DNA from: Streptomyces sp. RKAG293
GTDB lineage: Bacteria; Actinomycetota; Actinomycetes; Streptomycetales; Streptomycetaceae
Reading direction: 5' to 3'
Assembly: GCF_023701745.1 (NCBI RefSeq)
Contig: NZ_JAJOZB010000001.1
Span: 8,293,001 to 8,357,000, forward strand
DNA length: 64,000 bases
Shown: positions 23,858 through 31,127 of the stretch, in pieces
Layout of the letters: every line of letters begins with the position of its first letter
Position numbering within the stretch: the stretch's first letter is position 1
The notes under the pieces: generated by a model
The model's database searches: none
The model's input: only the letters and a program-made list of their open reading frames with translations
Told to the model about the DNA's origin: nothing
Program-made: the position numbers and the translations under genes

Positions 23858-25837
23858 TCAGGCCGCGGCCGGGGTGAGGCTCCAGCGCTGGGCGTCCCCG
23901 CCGGTGGCCGGCTGCTGCGTGAGGGCGTCGCCGTCGGCGGTTCCGGCGGCGGTGAGCAGCAGCCCGCTGTGCTGCGAGGCGAGGGTGAAGCCGCCGCCCG
24001 GGGCCGCGGCGATACGCCAGTGCTGGTTGTCGTTGCCGGTGCAGGTCCACTGGATGACGGCGGCCCCGGCGCCCGTCGATCCGCCGTTGACGTCCATGCA
24101 CTGGCCGGAGCCGGCGTTCCTGGCGGTGTAGCTGCCGTCCGCGTTCGCGGTGAGGGTCCAGCGCTGGTTGGGTCCGCCGTGCCAGGTCCACTGGATCAGC
24201 TGGGTGCCGGGCGTCGTGGACGATCCGGGCACGTCCACGGCCTGCGCGCCGCCGGTGCGGCCGATCTCGTAGGCGGCGCCGGAGACGATGGGCCCGTCGC
24301 AGTTCACCCCGGCACCGGCGTAGGCGCCGATGTTCGGGGCGCCTGCCGCGACCGGGCCGCCGAAGTAGTCGAGGCCGCCGTTCCCGCTGATCGCCGTACC
24401 GGCGTTCAGCGCGGGTGAGCCGGCGCACAGCTGGTAGCCGTCCGCGTGGGACCGGTCCGTGGCGGTGCCCGCCGCCCGCAGCCGCGGATCGGCGGACAGA
24501 CCCGCGCCGGCCGGCGCACCGGAGACGTTGACGAGGTCGTTGTGGTCCAGGACGTAGCCTCCGCCGCGCAGCGTCATGGACGCGGTGCCGGAGCCGGTTT
24601 TGACCACCGTGTTGTCGCGGAATCTGACGTTGCGCCGGGTGGTGTTGTTCTCCTGGATCACCGACTGGCTGATCCCAGGACCGATGGAGACGGTGTTGTT
24701 GTACACGTCGGCGGATTCGATGCCGCCCGAGCAGTTCTCGAAGCCGCGGTAGGAGTCGTTCTGACTGATGTTGTAGCGGATGACGGCGGTGCGCAGGATG
24801 CCGGTGGCGTTGCACAGCAGGAAGAATCCGCCCGCGTTGTCGTGGCTGTAGTTGTACTGGAAGACCGTGCCGACGGAGCCCTGGTCCACGTCGTAGGCCA
24901 TGCCGTCGCGGGTGGTGGCGCCGCCGCTGACCTCGTTGTGCTGGAACACCGCGTCGTCGGTGTCGTACGCCCAGATGCCCGCGTTGTAGCCGGCGGACCG
25001 CCGCTGGAAGCCGGCCACGGTGTTCCCGTCGATCAGCGCGCCCGTGGTGTTGCCGGGGACGATCCCGTCACCGCCGAGGTCCGCCAGCCGGTTGCCGCTG
25101 ATCACGACGCCGGTCCAGGGGACGAAGACGCCGGCGCTGTGCGCCTCGAAGCCGGACCGGTTCCAGGTGGAGACGAAGAAGACGCCCTCGCGGTCCACCG
25201 CGCGCACCGTGTTATTCCTGATCGTGACGGAGTCGAACGCGGTCTGCGTGGTCACACCGCTGACGGCGAAGTAGATCCCGCCGCTGCCGCCGAGGTCCTT
25301 GGTGTCGTCGCCGTTGACGTCGTGGATGTCGAGGTTCTCCAGCACGAAGTGCCGGGCGGTGCCGAAGTCGGTCAGCTCCACCGAGACACCGCGCCGGTTG
25401 CCCGCCGCCGGTCCCTTGTTGGTGATCTCCAGATTGCGGATCTCCCACCACTGCTGATTGCGCAGCAGCACCGCCCGCGCCGCCCCGCCACCGGCGATCA
25501 GCGGACTGGCACCCGTGCCGTACGCGTCCACGGTGATCGGGCTGCCCGCGGACCCGGAGCCCTGCGGTGCCAGCGTCCCGGCGCAGGCCGTCCCGCGCTG
25601 GAACAGGATCTGGTCGCCGGGCGCGAACACGGTCGCGCCGACCTTGGCCAGCGACCGCCATGCGGCGGCGGGTGAGGTGCCGGCGGCGGTGTCGTTGCCA
25701 CCCGCGCAGTTCACGTAGTACGCGGTGCCGGTTGCGGCGGCCGGGGCGGTTGCCGGGGTGGCGTCGGCAGGGGCGGCCGTCAGCCCCGCACCACCCAGTA
25801 CGCACAGCACCGCGACAAGAAGTGATCGGACGCGCAT
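23858..25837 (-). CDS. Secreted parallel beta-helix protein with C-terminal RICIN (CBM13) domain
   Basis: A 659-residue exported protein. A signal peptide (MRVRSLLVAVLCVLGGAGLTAAPADA) leads to a right-handed parallel beta-helix at about residues 50-500, with many NxVxxxxxxGI-type rungs (VVISGNRLADLGGDGI, IWAYDTDDAVFQHNEV, FQYNYSHDNAGGFFL, VIRYNISQND). This fold is common in pectate lyases and other polysaccharide lyases. A ricin-type lectin module with three QxW repeats (QLIQWTW..QRW, VIQWTC..QHW, GDAQRW) ends the protein. It is probably a plant or cell-wall polysaccharide enzyme; catalytic residues were not assigned. ATG is preceded by GGAG. Two inverted repeats lie in its promoter region. 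Confidence 0.87.
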   Translation of the reverse strand: MRVRSLLVAVLCVLGGAGLTAAPADATPATAPAAATGTAYYVNCAGGNDTAAGTSPAAAWRSLAKVGATVFAPGDQILFQRGTACAGTLAPQGSGSAGSPITVDAYGTGASPLIAGGGAARAVLLRNQQWWEIRNLEITNKGPAAGNRRGVSVELTDFGTARHFVLENLDIHDVNGDDTKDLGGSGGIYFAVSGVTTQTAFDSVTIRNNTVRAVDREGVFFVSTWNRSGFEAHSAGVFVPWTGVVISGNRLADLGGDGIVPGNTTGALIDGNTVAGFQRRSAGYNAGIWAYDTDDAVFQHNEVSGGATTRDGMAYDVDQGSVGTVFQYNYSHDNAGGFFLLCNATGILRTAVIRYNISQNDSYRGFENCSGGIESADVYNNTVSIGPGISQSVIQENNTTRRNVRFRDNTVVKTGSGTASMTLRGGGYVLDHNDLVNVSGAPAGAGLSADPRLRAAGTATDRSHADGYQLCAGSPALNAGTAISGNGGLDYFGGPVAAGAPNIGAYAGAGVNCDGPIVSGAAYEIGRTGGAQAVDVPGSSTTPGTQLIQWTWHGGPNQRWTLTANADGSYTARNAGSGQCMDVNGGSTGAGAAVIQWTCTGNDNQHWRIAAAPGGGFTLASQHSGLLLTAAGTADGDALTQQPATGGDAQRWSLTPAAA

Positions 25838-25892
25838 CGCCAACTCCAGCCCGGGGTGGTCCGCCACCGGGCGGTGCGCGCCGGCGTCGCTG

Positions 25893-25914
25893 CGTACGGC
25901 CGGAGGGCCGTACG
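25893..25914. promoter_or_regulatory. Inverted repeat in leader of the beta-helix gene
   Basis: CGTACGGCC pairs with GGCCGTACG around GGAG, a perfect 9-base stem 56-77 bases upstream of the beta-helix gene start. It could be an operator or a leader hairpin. A second GTACGG lies at 25941-25946, within the likely promoter. Confidence 0.4.
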
Positions 25915-25947
25915 GGTGATCCAAGCCAGGCCAGTGCAACGTACGGG

Positions 25948-25969
25948 ATCACCTCTGTCAAGAGGTGAT
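25948..25969. promoter_or_regulatory. Perfect 22-base palindrome over a TTGACA box
   Basis: ATCACCTCT at 25948-25956 pairs with AGAGGTGAT at 25961-25969. The central bases, read on the minus strand, give TTGACA (25956-25961), a consensus -35 box oriented toward the beta-helix gene about 120 bases away. A repressor bound here would block RNA polymerase. It also lies 45 bases after the GPP34 stop, so a terminator role is an alternative. Confidence 0.55.
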
Positions 25970-26013
25970 TGACGGTTCGTCAGAGGAGTCGGCGGACCGC
26001 CCGGGCGGGAACC

Positions 26014-26673
26014 TCAGCCGCCCGAGCTCGCCGAGCTGGCGGACGCGATGGCCGCCGCCACACCGGCCCGTACCGCGACGACCGCGTCCCGGACGGCCGC
26101 CGCGGCCCACTGGGCCTGGGACAGTTCCTTGATGCGGGCCTTGCGGGTGTGGGCGTCCACGGTTGGGAAGAGCTTCTTGGCGAGCCCGCAGGCATCCACC
26201 AGGGCGATGAGCGCGGCGTCCCGGGCGTTCGGCGACTCGCCTTGGACGACCGCGGTGAGACGCCCCCGGATACCGTCCGCCAGCGCCGGATCCTGACCGG
26301 ACCACCGTGTGGACGGGAACAGGCCGAGCACCCGGTGCGGCTCCTCGCGCAGCACACCCTTGGCGGCGAGCCCCGCCAGCACCCGTGCGTTCACCCGGCG
26401 GGACTCCGCCTTCTGCACCCACCTCTTGGGGCTGCGCGGCCGCTCGTCGCGGATCTGCTCGTACAGGGCGTCGAGTTCCGGGTCGGCCGGGCCGCCGGTG
26501 TCGCCCTTGGCGGCGACGAGCTTGCCGTCCCGCACGATGACGTGCTCGCGCAGCGCCAGTTCGATGAGCAGGGCGCCCGCGACGCCGCGGGTGGCCACCA
26601 GTCCCGACATGGTGCTCCTGCCGTCAGGGCCGCGGCCCAGCAACAACAGCTCTTCCGCCACCGTCAGTTCCAT
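26014..26673 (-). CDS. GPP34 (GOLPH3/Vps74-like) family protein
   Basis: A 219-residue GPP34-fold protein. The start MELTVAEELLLLGRGPDGR and the following LVATRGVAGALLIELALREHVIVRDGKLVAA match the family. The eukaryotic relatives bind phosphatidylinositol-4-phosphate on Golgi membranes. Actinobacterial members are common and their role is unknown. The C-terminus is Ala/Ser-rich. The ATG has no ribosome-binding site; TACGCT about six bases upstream could be the -10 box of a leaderless transcript. It lies 39 bases upstream of the sigma/CAP gene stop reading leftward, but a shared transcript is uncertain. Confidence 0.88.
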   Translation of the reverse strand: MELTVAEELLLLGRGPDGRSTMSGLVATRGVAGALLIELALREHVIVRDGKLVAAKGDTGGPADPELDALYEQIRDERPRSPKRWVQKAESRRVNARVLAGLAAKGVLREEPHRVLGLFPSTRWSGQDPALADGIRGRLTAVVQGESPNARDAALIALVDACGLAKKLFPTVDAHTRKARIKELSQAQWAAAAVRDAVVAVRAGVAAAIASASSASSGG

Positions 26674-26712
26674 CCGCCCAGCGTACGACCCGGTGTCCAG
26701 CGCACGCCGGAG

Positions 26713-28277
26713 TCAGTGGGCGGCGAAGTCCTGGGTCCACCAGGGGCCGCCGGAGCCGAGGTTGACGCCCACCCCGATGTGCGTGAACCCGCAGTTCAGG
26801 ATGTTGTCACGGTGCGCGGCATCGCTCATCCAGTCGGCGACCGCCCGGGAGGCGCTCGACGGCCCGCGGTCGATGTTCTCGCCCCACCTGCTCCAGCTGT
26901 ATCCGGCCGCGGTGATCCGCCCGTCCGGCCCCACCCCTCCGGGGTGTCGTGCTCGTAGTAGCCACGGGCGGCCATGTCGTCGGCGTGGCCCTGCGCCGCG
27001 GCGTGCAGCTTCGGGTCCGCGCGCACCGGGCGGCAGCCGTGCAGCACCCGCTGCGCGTTGACCAGCTCGGTGACCTGCTGTTCGAGGGTGGGCCGGGGAC
27101 GGGCGGGCGGCGGCACCGCGGGCCTCGTCGTCGGAGCGGCCGTCGCGGTCGGCGCCGGGGACACGGGGGCGGGCGCGGTGGTCGCGGGTGCGGTGGCCGG
27201 CCGGGACGGCGCGGCGGCCGGTGCCGCGGGCGCCCGATCGGGCCCCAGTCGCAGCACGGCCACCACCGCCATACCTGTCACCAGCAGCACGCCGGCGACG
27301 ACGACCGGCGTACGGGGCAGCCGGGAGCGCGGCGGCTTTCCGCGCGAGCCCGAGCCGCGCGAGCCTCCCGAGCCGCCACCGGAGCGGTGCGATCCGCCGG
27401 AGCCGTGCGCACTGGCGGGGCCATGGGAACTGCCGGGACCATGGGAACTGCCGGAACTGCCGGAACCACCCGAGCCATGCGCTGTGGTCGGTGAGCCGGA
27501 CGGGGAGCCGAGGCCGGGGGAGTGGAGGACGGGCACCAGGCTGAGCCGGGCGAGGAGCCCCTCGGCCGGCACCAGGTCGGCGGCGCGCCCGGAGCAGTCC
27601 GGGCAGTCGCGGGCGTGCCGGGCGATGCGCTTGCGCCACAGTGCGGACGGCACCTGGTCCCACGGTGCGACGAGAGCCGCCAGCTCGGCACAGCGCGGCA
27701 CGGCGGCCAGCGCCCGCACCACCAGCCGGCCGGTCTCCAGCTGCTCCTTCATCCGCTGGACGCGAACCGCCGCGTGCCGTGCCGGGACCCCGAGCCCGGC
27801 GGCCAGCTCCTCGCGGGTGATGACGTCGGCCGCCTCGAGCCACCACAGCGACAGCAGCTCCCGGTCGTCGGCGTCGAGCCAGCGGGTGGCCTCGGCCACC
27901 TCCCGGCGCTGCCCGGACAGGCCGAGCCGCCAGATCGTCAGGTCGGTGAAGTCGGCGGTCGGGTCGGCGATCTCCCGCGCCTGGTCGAGCCCGTCGGCCC
28001 GGGGCGTGCCGCTCGCCGACCGCAGCCGGCGGACCTGGTTCATGGCGATGGCGACGAGCCAGGAGCGGAAGGACGCCGGATCGCGGAGGTCGGGCAGGGC
28101 GCTCAGGACCCGCAGCATCGTCTCCTGCACGACGTCGTCGACGTCGGCATGCCCGTCCAGCGCCCGGCCCACGATGTTGTAGACCAGCGGCAGATACGCC
28201 GCGACCAGCTCCTCGCGAGCCGTCTCGTCCCCGGCCCTGGCGGCCGTCACCAGCGCGGCCCCGCTGTCCCGCTCCAC
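26713..28277 (-). CDS. ECF-type sigma factor fused to membrane-anchored CAP domain (frameshifted)
   Basis: A single gene of about 520 codons interrupted by one frameshift near 26934. Domains in order: sigma-70 region 2 (residues 10-85, LVYNIVGRALDGHADVDDVVQETMLR...FRSWLVAIAMNQVRR), a region-4-like helical part (130-190), a zinc-anti-sigma-like motif HARDCPDC (about 240), a Ser/Gly/His-rich linker, a membrane helix (VVVAGVLLVTGMAVVAVL, about 345), a Pro/Thr stretch and a C-terminal CAP/SCP domain. The CAP domain is in frame only to YYEHDTPEG; the rest (RITAAGYSWSRWGENI...HRDNILNCGF...WWTQDFAAH) continues in another frame. Adding one G to the four-G run restores it, as the paralogue at 28334-29269 shows. 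GTG at 28277 has GGGAG upstream. It probably senses an envelope signal; sequencing error is possible. Confidence 0.75.
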
Positions 28278-28333
28278 GTCCGACCGCTCCCGTCCACCGT
28301 CTCGTGCCGTGTTGCCTCGCACCGTCCGTGACC

Positions 28334-29269
28334 TCAGGAGGCCGCGGCGAAGTCCTGGGTCCACCACGGACCGTTCGAACTCATGTTGATGCCGACGCCG
28401 ATCTCTTTGAAGGCGCAGTTGAGGATGTTGTCACGGTGTCCAGGGCTCTTCATCCAGCCGTCCATCGCGGTTTGGGCGTCCTTGGGGCTCTTGTAGATGT
28501 TTTCGCCCCATGTGCTCCAGTGGTAGCCGGCGGACGTCATCCGCGCGCCCGGCCCGACGCCCTCGGGGGTGTCGTGCTCGTAGTAGTTGCGGGCGGCCAT
28601 GTCGTCGGAGTGCGCCTGGGCCGCGGCCTGGAGTTTCGCGTTGACGGTGACGGGCTTGCAGCCCTGCCGGGCGCGTTCGGCGTTGACCATCTCCACGACC
28701 TGCCGCGCGTACTGGGCGGTGGTCCCGCCGCCGGACAACGTGCTTGAGGACGGTGCCTTACGGGAGCCCGCCCCCGTGCTGGTCCCCCCGGTACCGGTGC
28801 CCGTTCCGGTGGTGCCCGCTCCGGTGGTGTGCGGCGCGGTGGTGGCCGGGTGGGTGCCCGGCCGCTGCGCGGAGGGGGCTGTCGTGGCGGAGGCGCTCCG
28901 GGTAGGAGCGGCGGGGGCCGCCGAGCCCGTGGCCGCCGAGGCGCCGCCCGGGGTTCCCGCCGGATCGGGGGCGTCCGTGACCGGAGCGGGGCCCGCGGCC
29001 GAACGCGTCTCGTCGGTCCGGTCCGTCGTCGACTGGACCACGGTGTACCCGCCGCCCGCGACGGCTATCAGCGCGGCGGCGCCGCCGACGGTCGCCGCCC
29101 ACCGTGAGCGGCGCCCCCGGTGCTGACCGCTCCGCCCGCTGTGCCGCCCGGCGCTGCGGCCCCGGCCGGCGGCGGAGTGCGTGCCCCGGCCCTCCGGGAG
29201 CTGCTGGTACGGGGCGCTGCTCGCGCCCGGTTCCGGGGTGGACGTCGGGGGCTGGGTCTCACGGTTCAC
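28334..29269 (-). CDS. Membrane-anchored CAP (SCP/PR-1) domain protein
   Basis: A 311-residue protein. The N-terminal 55 residues are hydrophilic and basic (GRSGQHRGRRSR), followed by a membrane helix (WAATVGGAAALIAVAGGGYTVV) and about 110 residues of Thr/Ala/Gly linker. The CAP domain occupies about residues 185-311 (VVEMVNAERARQGCKPVTVN, AAAQAHSDDMAARNYYEHDTPEG, YHWSTWGENIYKSP, GHRDNILNCAFKEIGVGI). Conserved CAP-cavity His and Glu residues are present (AHSDDM, WGENI, HRDNI). It lies 56 bases upstream of the sigma/CAP fusion gene, and their CAP domains are clearly paralogous, pointing to a local duplication. GTG start; ribosome-binding site weak. Role unknown, possibly cell-wall associated. 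Confidence 0.87.
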   Translation of the reverse strand: MNRETQPPTSTPEPGASSAPYQQLPEGRGTHSAAGRGRSAGRHSGRSGQHRGRRSRWAATVGGAAALIAVAGGGYTVVQSTTDRTDETRSAAGPAPVTDAPDPAGTPGGASAATGSAAPAAPTRSASATTAPSAQRPGTHPATTAPHTTGAGTTGTGTGTGGTSTGAGSRKAPSSSTLSGGGTTAQYARQVVEMVNAERARQGCKPVTVNAKLQAAAQAHSDDMAARNYYEHDTPEGVGPGARMTSAGYHWSTWGENIYKSPKDAQTAMDGWMKSPGHRDNILNCAFKEIGVGINMSSNGPWWTQDFAAAS

Positions 29270-29368
29270 GCGGCTTCACTTTCCGGTGCGGGGTCTGCTG
29301 GGTGCGGGTGCACACACAGGAGATCCGGCGGGCGGAGGCCGATAACAGAAATCCGCGGACGAGTTTCG

Positions 29369-29437
29369 TCGGGCGTCGGGCGTCGGGCGACAGGCGACAG
29401 GCGGTCAGTCGGTCAGGCGTCAGGCGTCAGGCGGTCG
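29369..29437. repeat. Degenerate 7-8 base tandem repeats
   Basis: The intergenic stretch between the CAP and TetR genes consists of repeated GTCGGGC, GACAGGC and GTCAGGC units. It includes three GTCAGGC copies near 29414-29437. This looks like slipped-strand expansion of a short unit. No gene or clear promoter could be assigned. Confidence 0.6.
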
Positions 29438-29458
29438 GGCTTTGAGGCGATCAGGCCG

Positions 29459-30043
29459 TCAGGCGGGGGCGCCGGAGCGATAGCGCAGGCCGTCCATCAG
29501 CAGATCGAGCAGCCGGCGGGCCAGTTCGCGCTGGGCGGGTTCGCCGGCCGCGAGGGAGACCCCGCTCAGGCTGACGAGGACATCGCCGGGGTCGACGTCC
29601 GAGCGGACGGTCCCGGCGGCGGCGCCCGCCGTCAGCAGGGTGGTGAGGGCGGCGACCAGCTGGTCACGGCTGTGGGCGAACGGGTTGCCGCCGGAGGCGA
29701 TGAGCGCCCGCAGGGCGTCGGCCATGCCGCGCTTGGCCGTCATGTAGTCGACGAAGTGATCCATCCAGGTCCGCGTCGCCTCGTCCGGCGCCATCGTCGC
29801 GAGGAGCCGCTCGGCGGCGTCGCACAGCTTGGTGAGCTCGTTGTGATAGGCCGCGTCGACGAGCGCCTCGCGGGTGGGGAAGTGCCGGTAGAGCGTGCCG
29901 ATGCCCACGCCCGCGTCCTTCGCGATGGCGTCGAGCGTCACCTCCGGCCCGTCCTGGGAGAACGCACGCACGGCGGCGGCGAGCACCCGGTCGCGGTTGC
30001 GCTGCGCGTCGGCGCGCAGGGGGCGGGGTCCGGTGGCCGGCAC
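29459..30043 (-). CDS. TetR-family transcriptional regulator
   Basis: A 194-residue TetR-type repressor. The N-terminal HTH (residues 12-60) is canonical: NRDRVLAAAVRAFSQDGPEVTLDAIAKDAGVGIGTLYRHFPTREALVDAAY. The C-terminal domain resembles the Streptomyces SbtR-type group (TWMDHFVDYMTAKRGMADALRALI). It is divergent from the SDR gene, with two closely similar palindromes between them, a usual arrangement for a repressor that controls itself and its neighbour. The ligand is unknown. Confidence 0.92.
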   Translation of the reverse strand: MPATGPRPLRADAQRNRDRVLAAAVRAFSQDGPEVTLDAIAKDAGVGIGTLYRHFPTREALVDAAYHNELTKLCDAAERLLATMAPDEATRTWMDHFVDYMTAKRGMADALRALIASGGNPFAHSRDQLVAALTTLLTAGAAAGTVRSDVDPGDVLVSLSGVSLAAGEPAQRELARRLLDLLMDGLRYRSGAPA

Positions 30044-30070
30044 GGTTCCTCCTCGGTGGGTCGACTTGCG

Positions 30071-30090
30071 AAGCGGAGGATCCTCCGCTT
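30071..30090. promoter_or_regulatory. Perfect 20-base palindrome, putative TetR operator
   Basis: AAGCGGAGGATCCTCCGCTT is a perfect inverted repeat in the TetR/SDR divergent promoter region, 28 bases upstream of the TetR start. The size and symmetry suit a TetR dimer pair. A second copy with four changes lies at 30102-30121. Confidence 0.7.
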
Positions 30091-30101
30091 ATCGTGGTGC
30101 T

Positions 30102-30121
30102 TAGTGGAGGCTCCTCCGTTT
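30102..30121. promoter_or_regulatory. Second, imperfect TetR operator copy
   Basis: TAGTGGAGGCTCCTCCGTTT matches the palindrome at 30071-30090 at 16 of 20 positions, with the GGAGG/CCTCC core kept. Its centre is 31 bases from the first, about three helical turns. It lies 50 bases upstream of the SDR start. Confidence 0.6.
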
Positions 30122-30170
30122 CCAATCCTACTGGCTGGGCCTCCCGCTCCGCACCCCCGAGCGAACGGGA

Positions 30171-31127
30171 ATGATCATGACTTCCGCCACCCCCGCCCCC
30201 CTCGCCACGCCGTTCCGTTTCGAGTCCACCGCCGCCGAGGTCGTGGCCGGTGTCGATCTCACCGGCCGCCGGGTCATCGTGACCGGCGGGGCGTCCGGCA
30301 TCGGCATCGAGACCGTCCGGGCGCTCGCCGGCGCCGGTGCCGAGGTGACGCTGGCCGTCCGGGACCTGGCGGCGGGCGACCGCACCGTCCAGGACGTCAT
30401 CGCGACCACCGGCAACAAGCAGCTCTCCGTCGCGCCGCTCGACCTCGCCGACCAGGCGTCCGTCGCGGCCTTCAACGCCGCGTGGGACGGCCCGCTGCAC
30501 ATCCTCGTCAACAACGCCGGCATGATGGCCTCCCCCGAAATGCGTACGCCGCAGGGGTGGGAGATGCAGTTCGCCACCAACCACCTCGGCCACTTCGCGC
30601 TCGCCACCGGGCTGCACGGCGCGCTCGCGGCAGCCGGCGGCGCCCGCGTCGTGTCCGTCAGTTCCAGTGCCCACCTGCGCTCACCGGTCGTCTTCGAGGA
30701 CATCCACTTCCGTGAGCGCGCCTACGAGCCGTGGGCCGCGTACGGGCAGTCCAAGACCGCCAACGTGCTGTTCGCCGTCGAGGCCACGCAGCGCTGGGCG
30801 GACGACGGCATCACCGTCAACGCCCTGATGCCCGGCGCGATCCGCACCAACCTGCAGCGGCACATCACCGACGAGGAGCTCGAACGGCTCCGTGCCCAGA
30901 GCGGTGGCGGCGCCATGCGGTGGAAGACGCCGGAGCAGGGCGCCGCCACCTCCGTGCTCGTCGCGACGTCACCGCTGCTCGACGGCATCGGCGGCCGGTA
31001 CTTCGAGGACTGCAACGAAGCCGCGCCCAACGAGCCGGGCAGCCGCAGCGGCGTCGCCCCCTACGCCCTCGACCCCGAAGCGGCCGAGCGGTTGTGGCGG
31101 GTGTCCACCGAGACGCTCGCCTCGTAG
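30171..31127 (+). CDS. Short-chain dehydrogenase/reductase
   Basis: A 318-residue SDR, close in layout to retinol-dehydrogenase/WW-oxidoreductase-like bacterial enzymes. Visible are the cofactor loop VTGGASGIGIETVRAL, LVNNAGMMASPE (NNAG), the catalytic SVSSSAH, and YGQSKTANVLFAVE (YxxSK, catalytic Tyr and Lys). ATG at 30171 is followed by another ATG at 30177; either could be used. Divergent TetR and paired operators suggest induction by its substrate or a related compound. The last 67 bases overlap the end of the convergent Pls-like gene. Substrate not predictable. Confidence 0.92.
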   Translation: MIMTSATPAPLATPFRFESTAAEVVAGVDLTGRRVIVTGGASGIGIETVRALAGAGAEVTLAVRDLAAGDRTVQDVIATTGNKQLSVAPLDLADQASVAAFNAAWDGPLHILVNNAGMMASPEMRTPQGWEMQFATNHLGHFALATGLHGALAAAGGARVVSVSSSAHLRSPVVFEDIHFRERAYEPWAAYGQSKTANVLFAVEATQRWADDGITVNALMPGAIRTNLQRHITDEELERLRAQSGGGAMRWKTPEQGAATSVLVATSPLLDGIGGRYFEDCNEAAPNEPGSRSGVAPYALDPEAAERLWRVSTETLAS

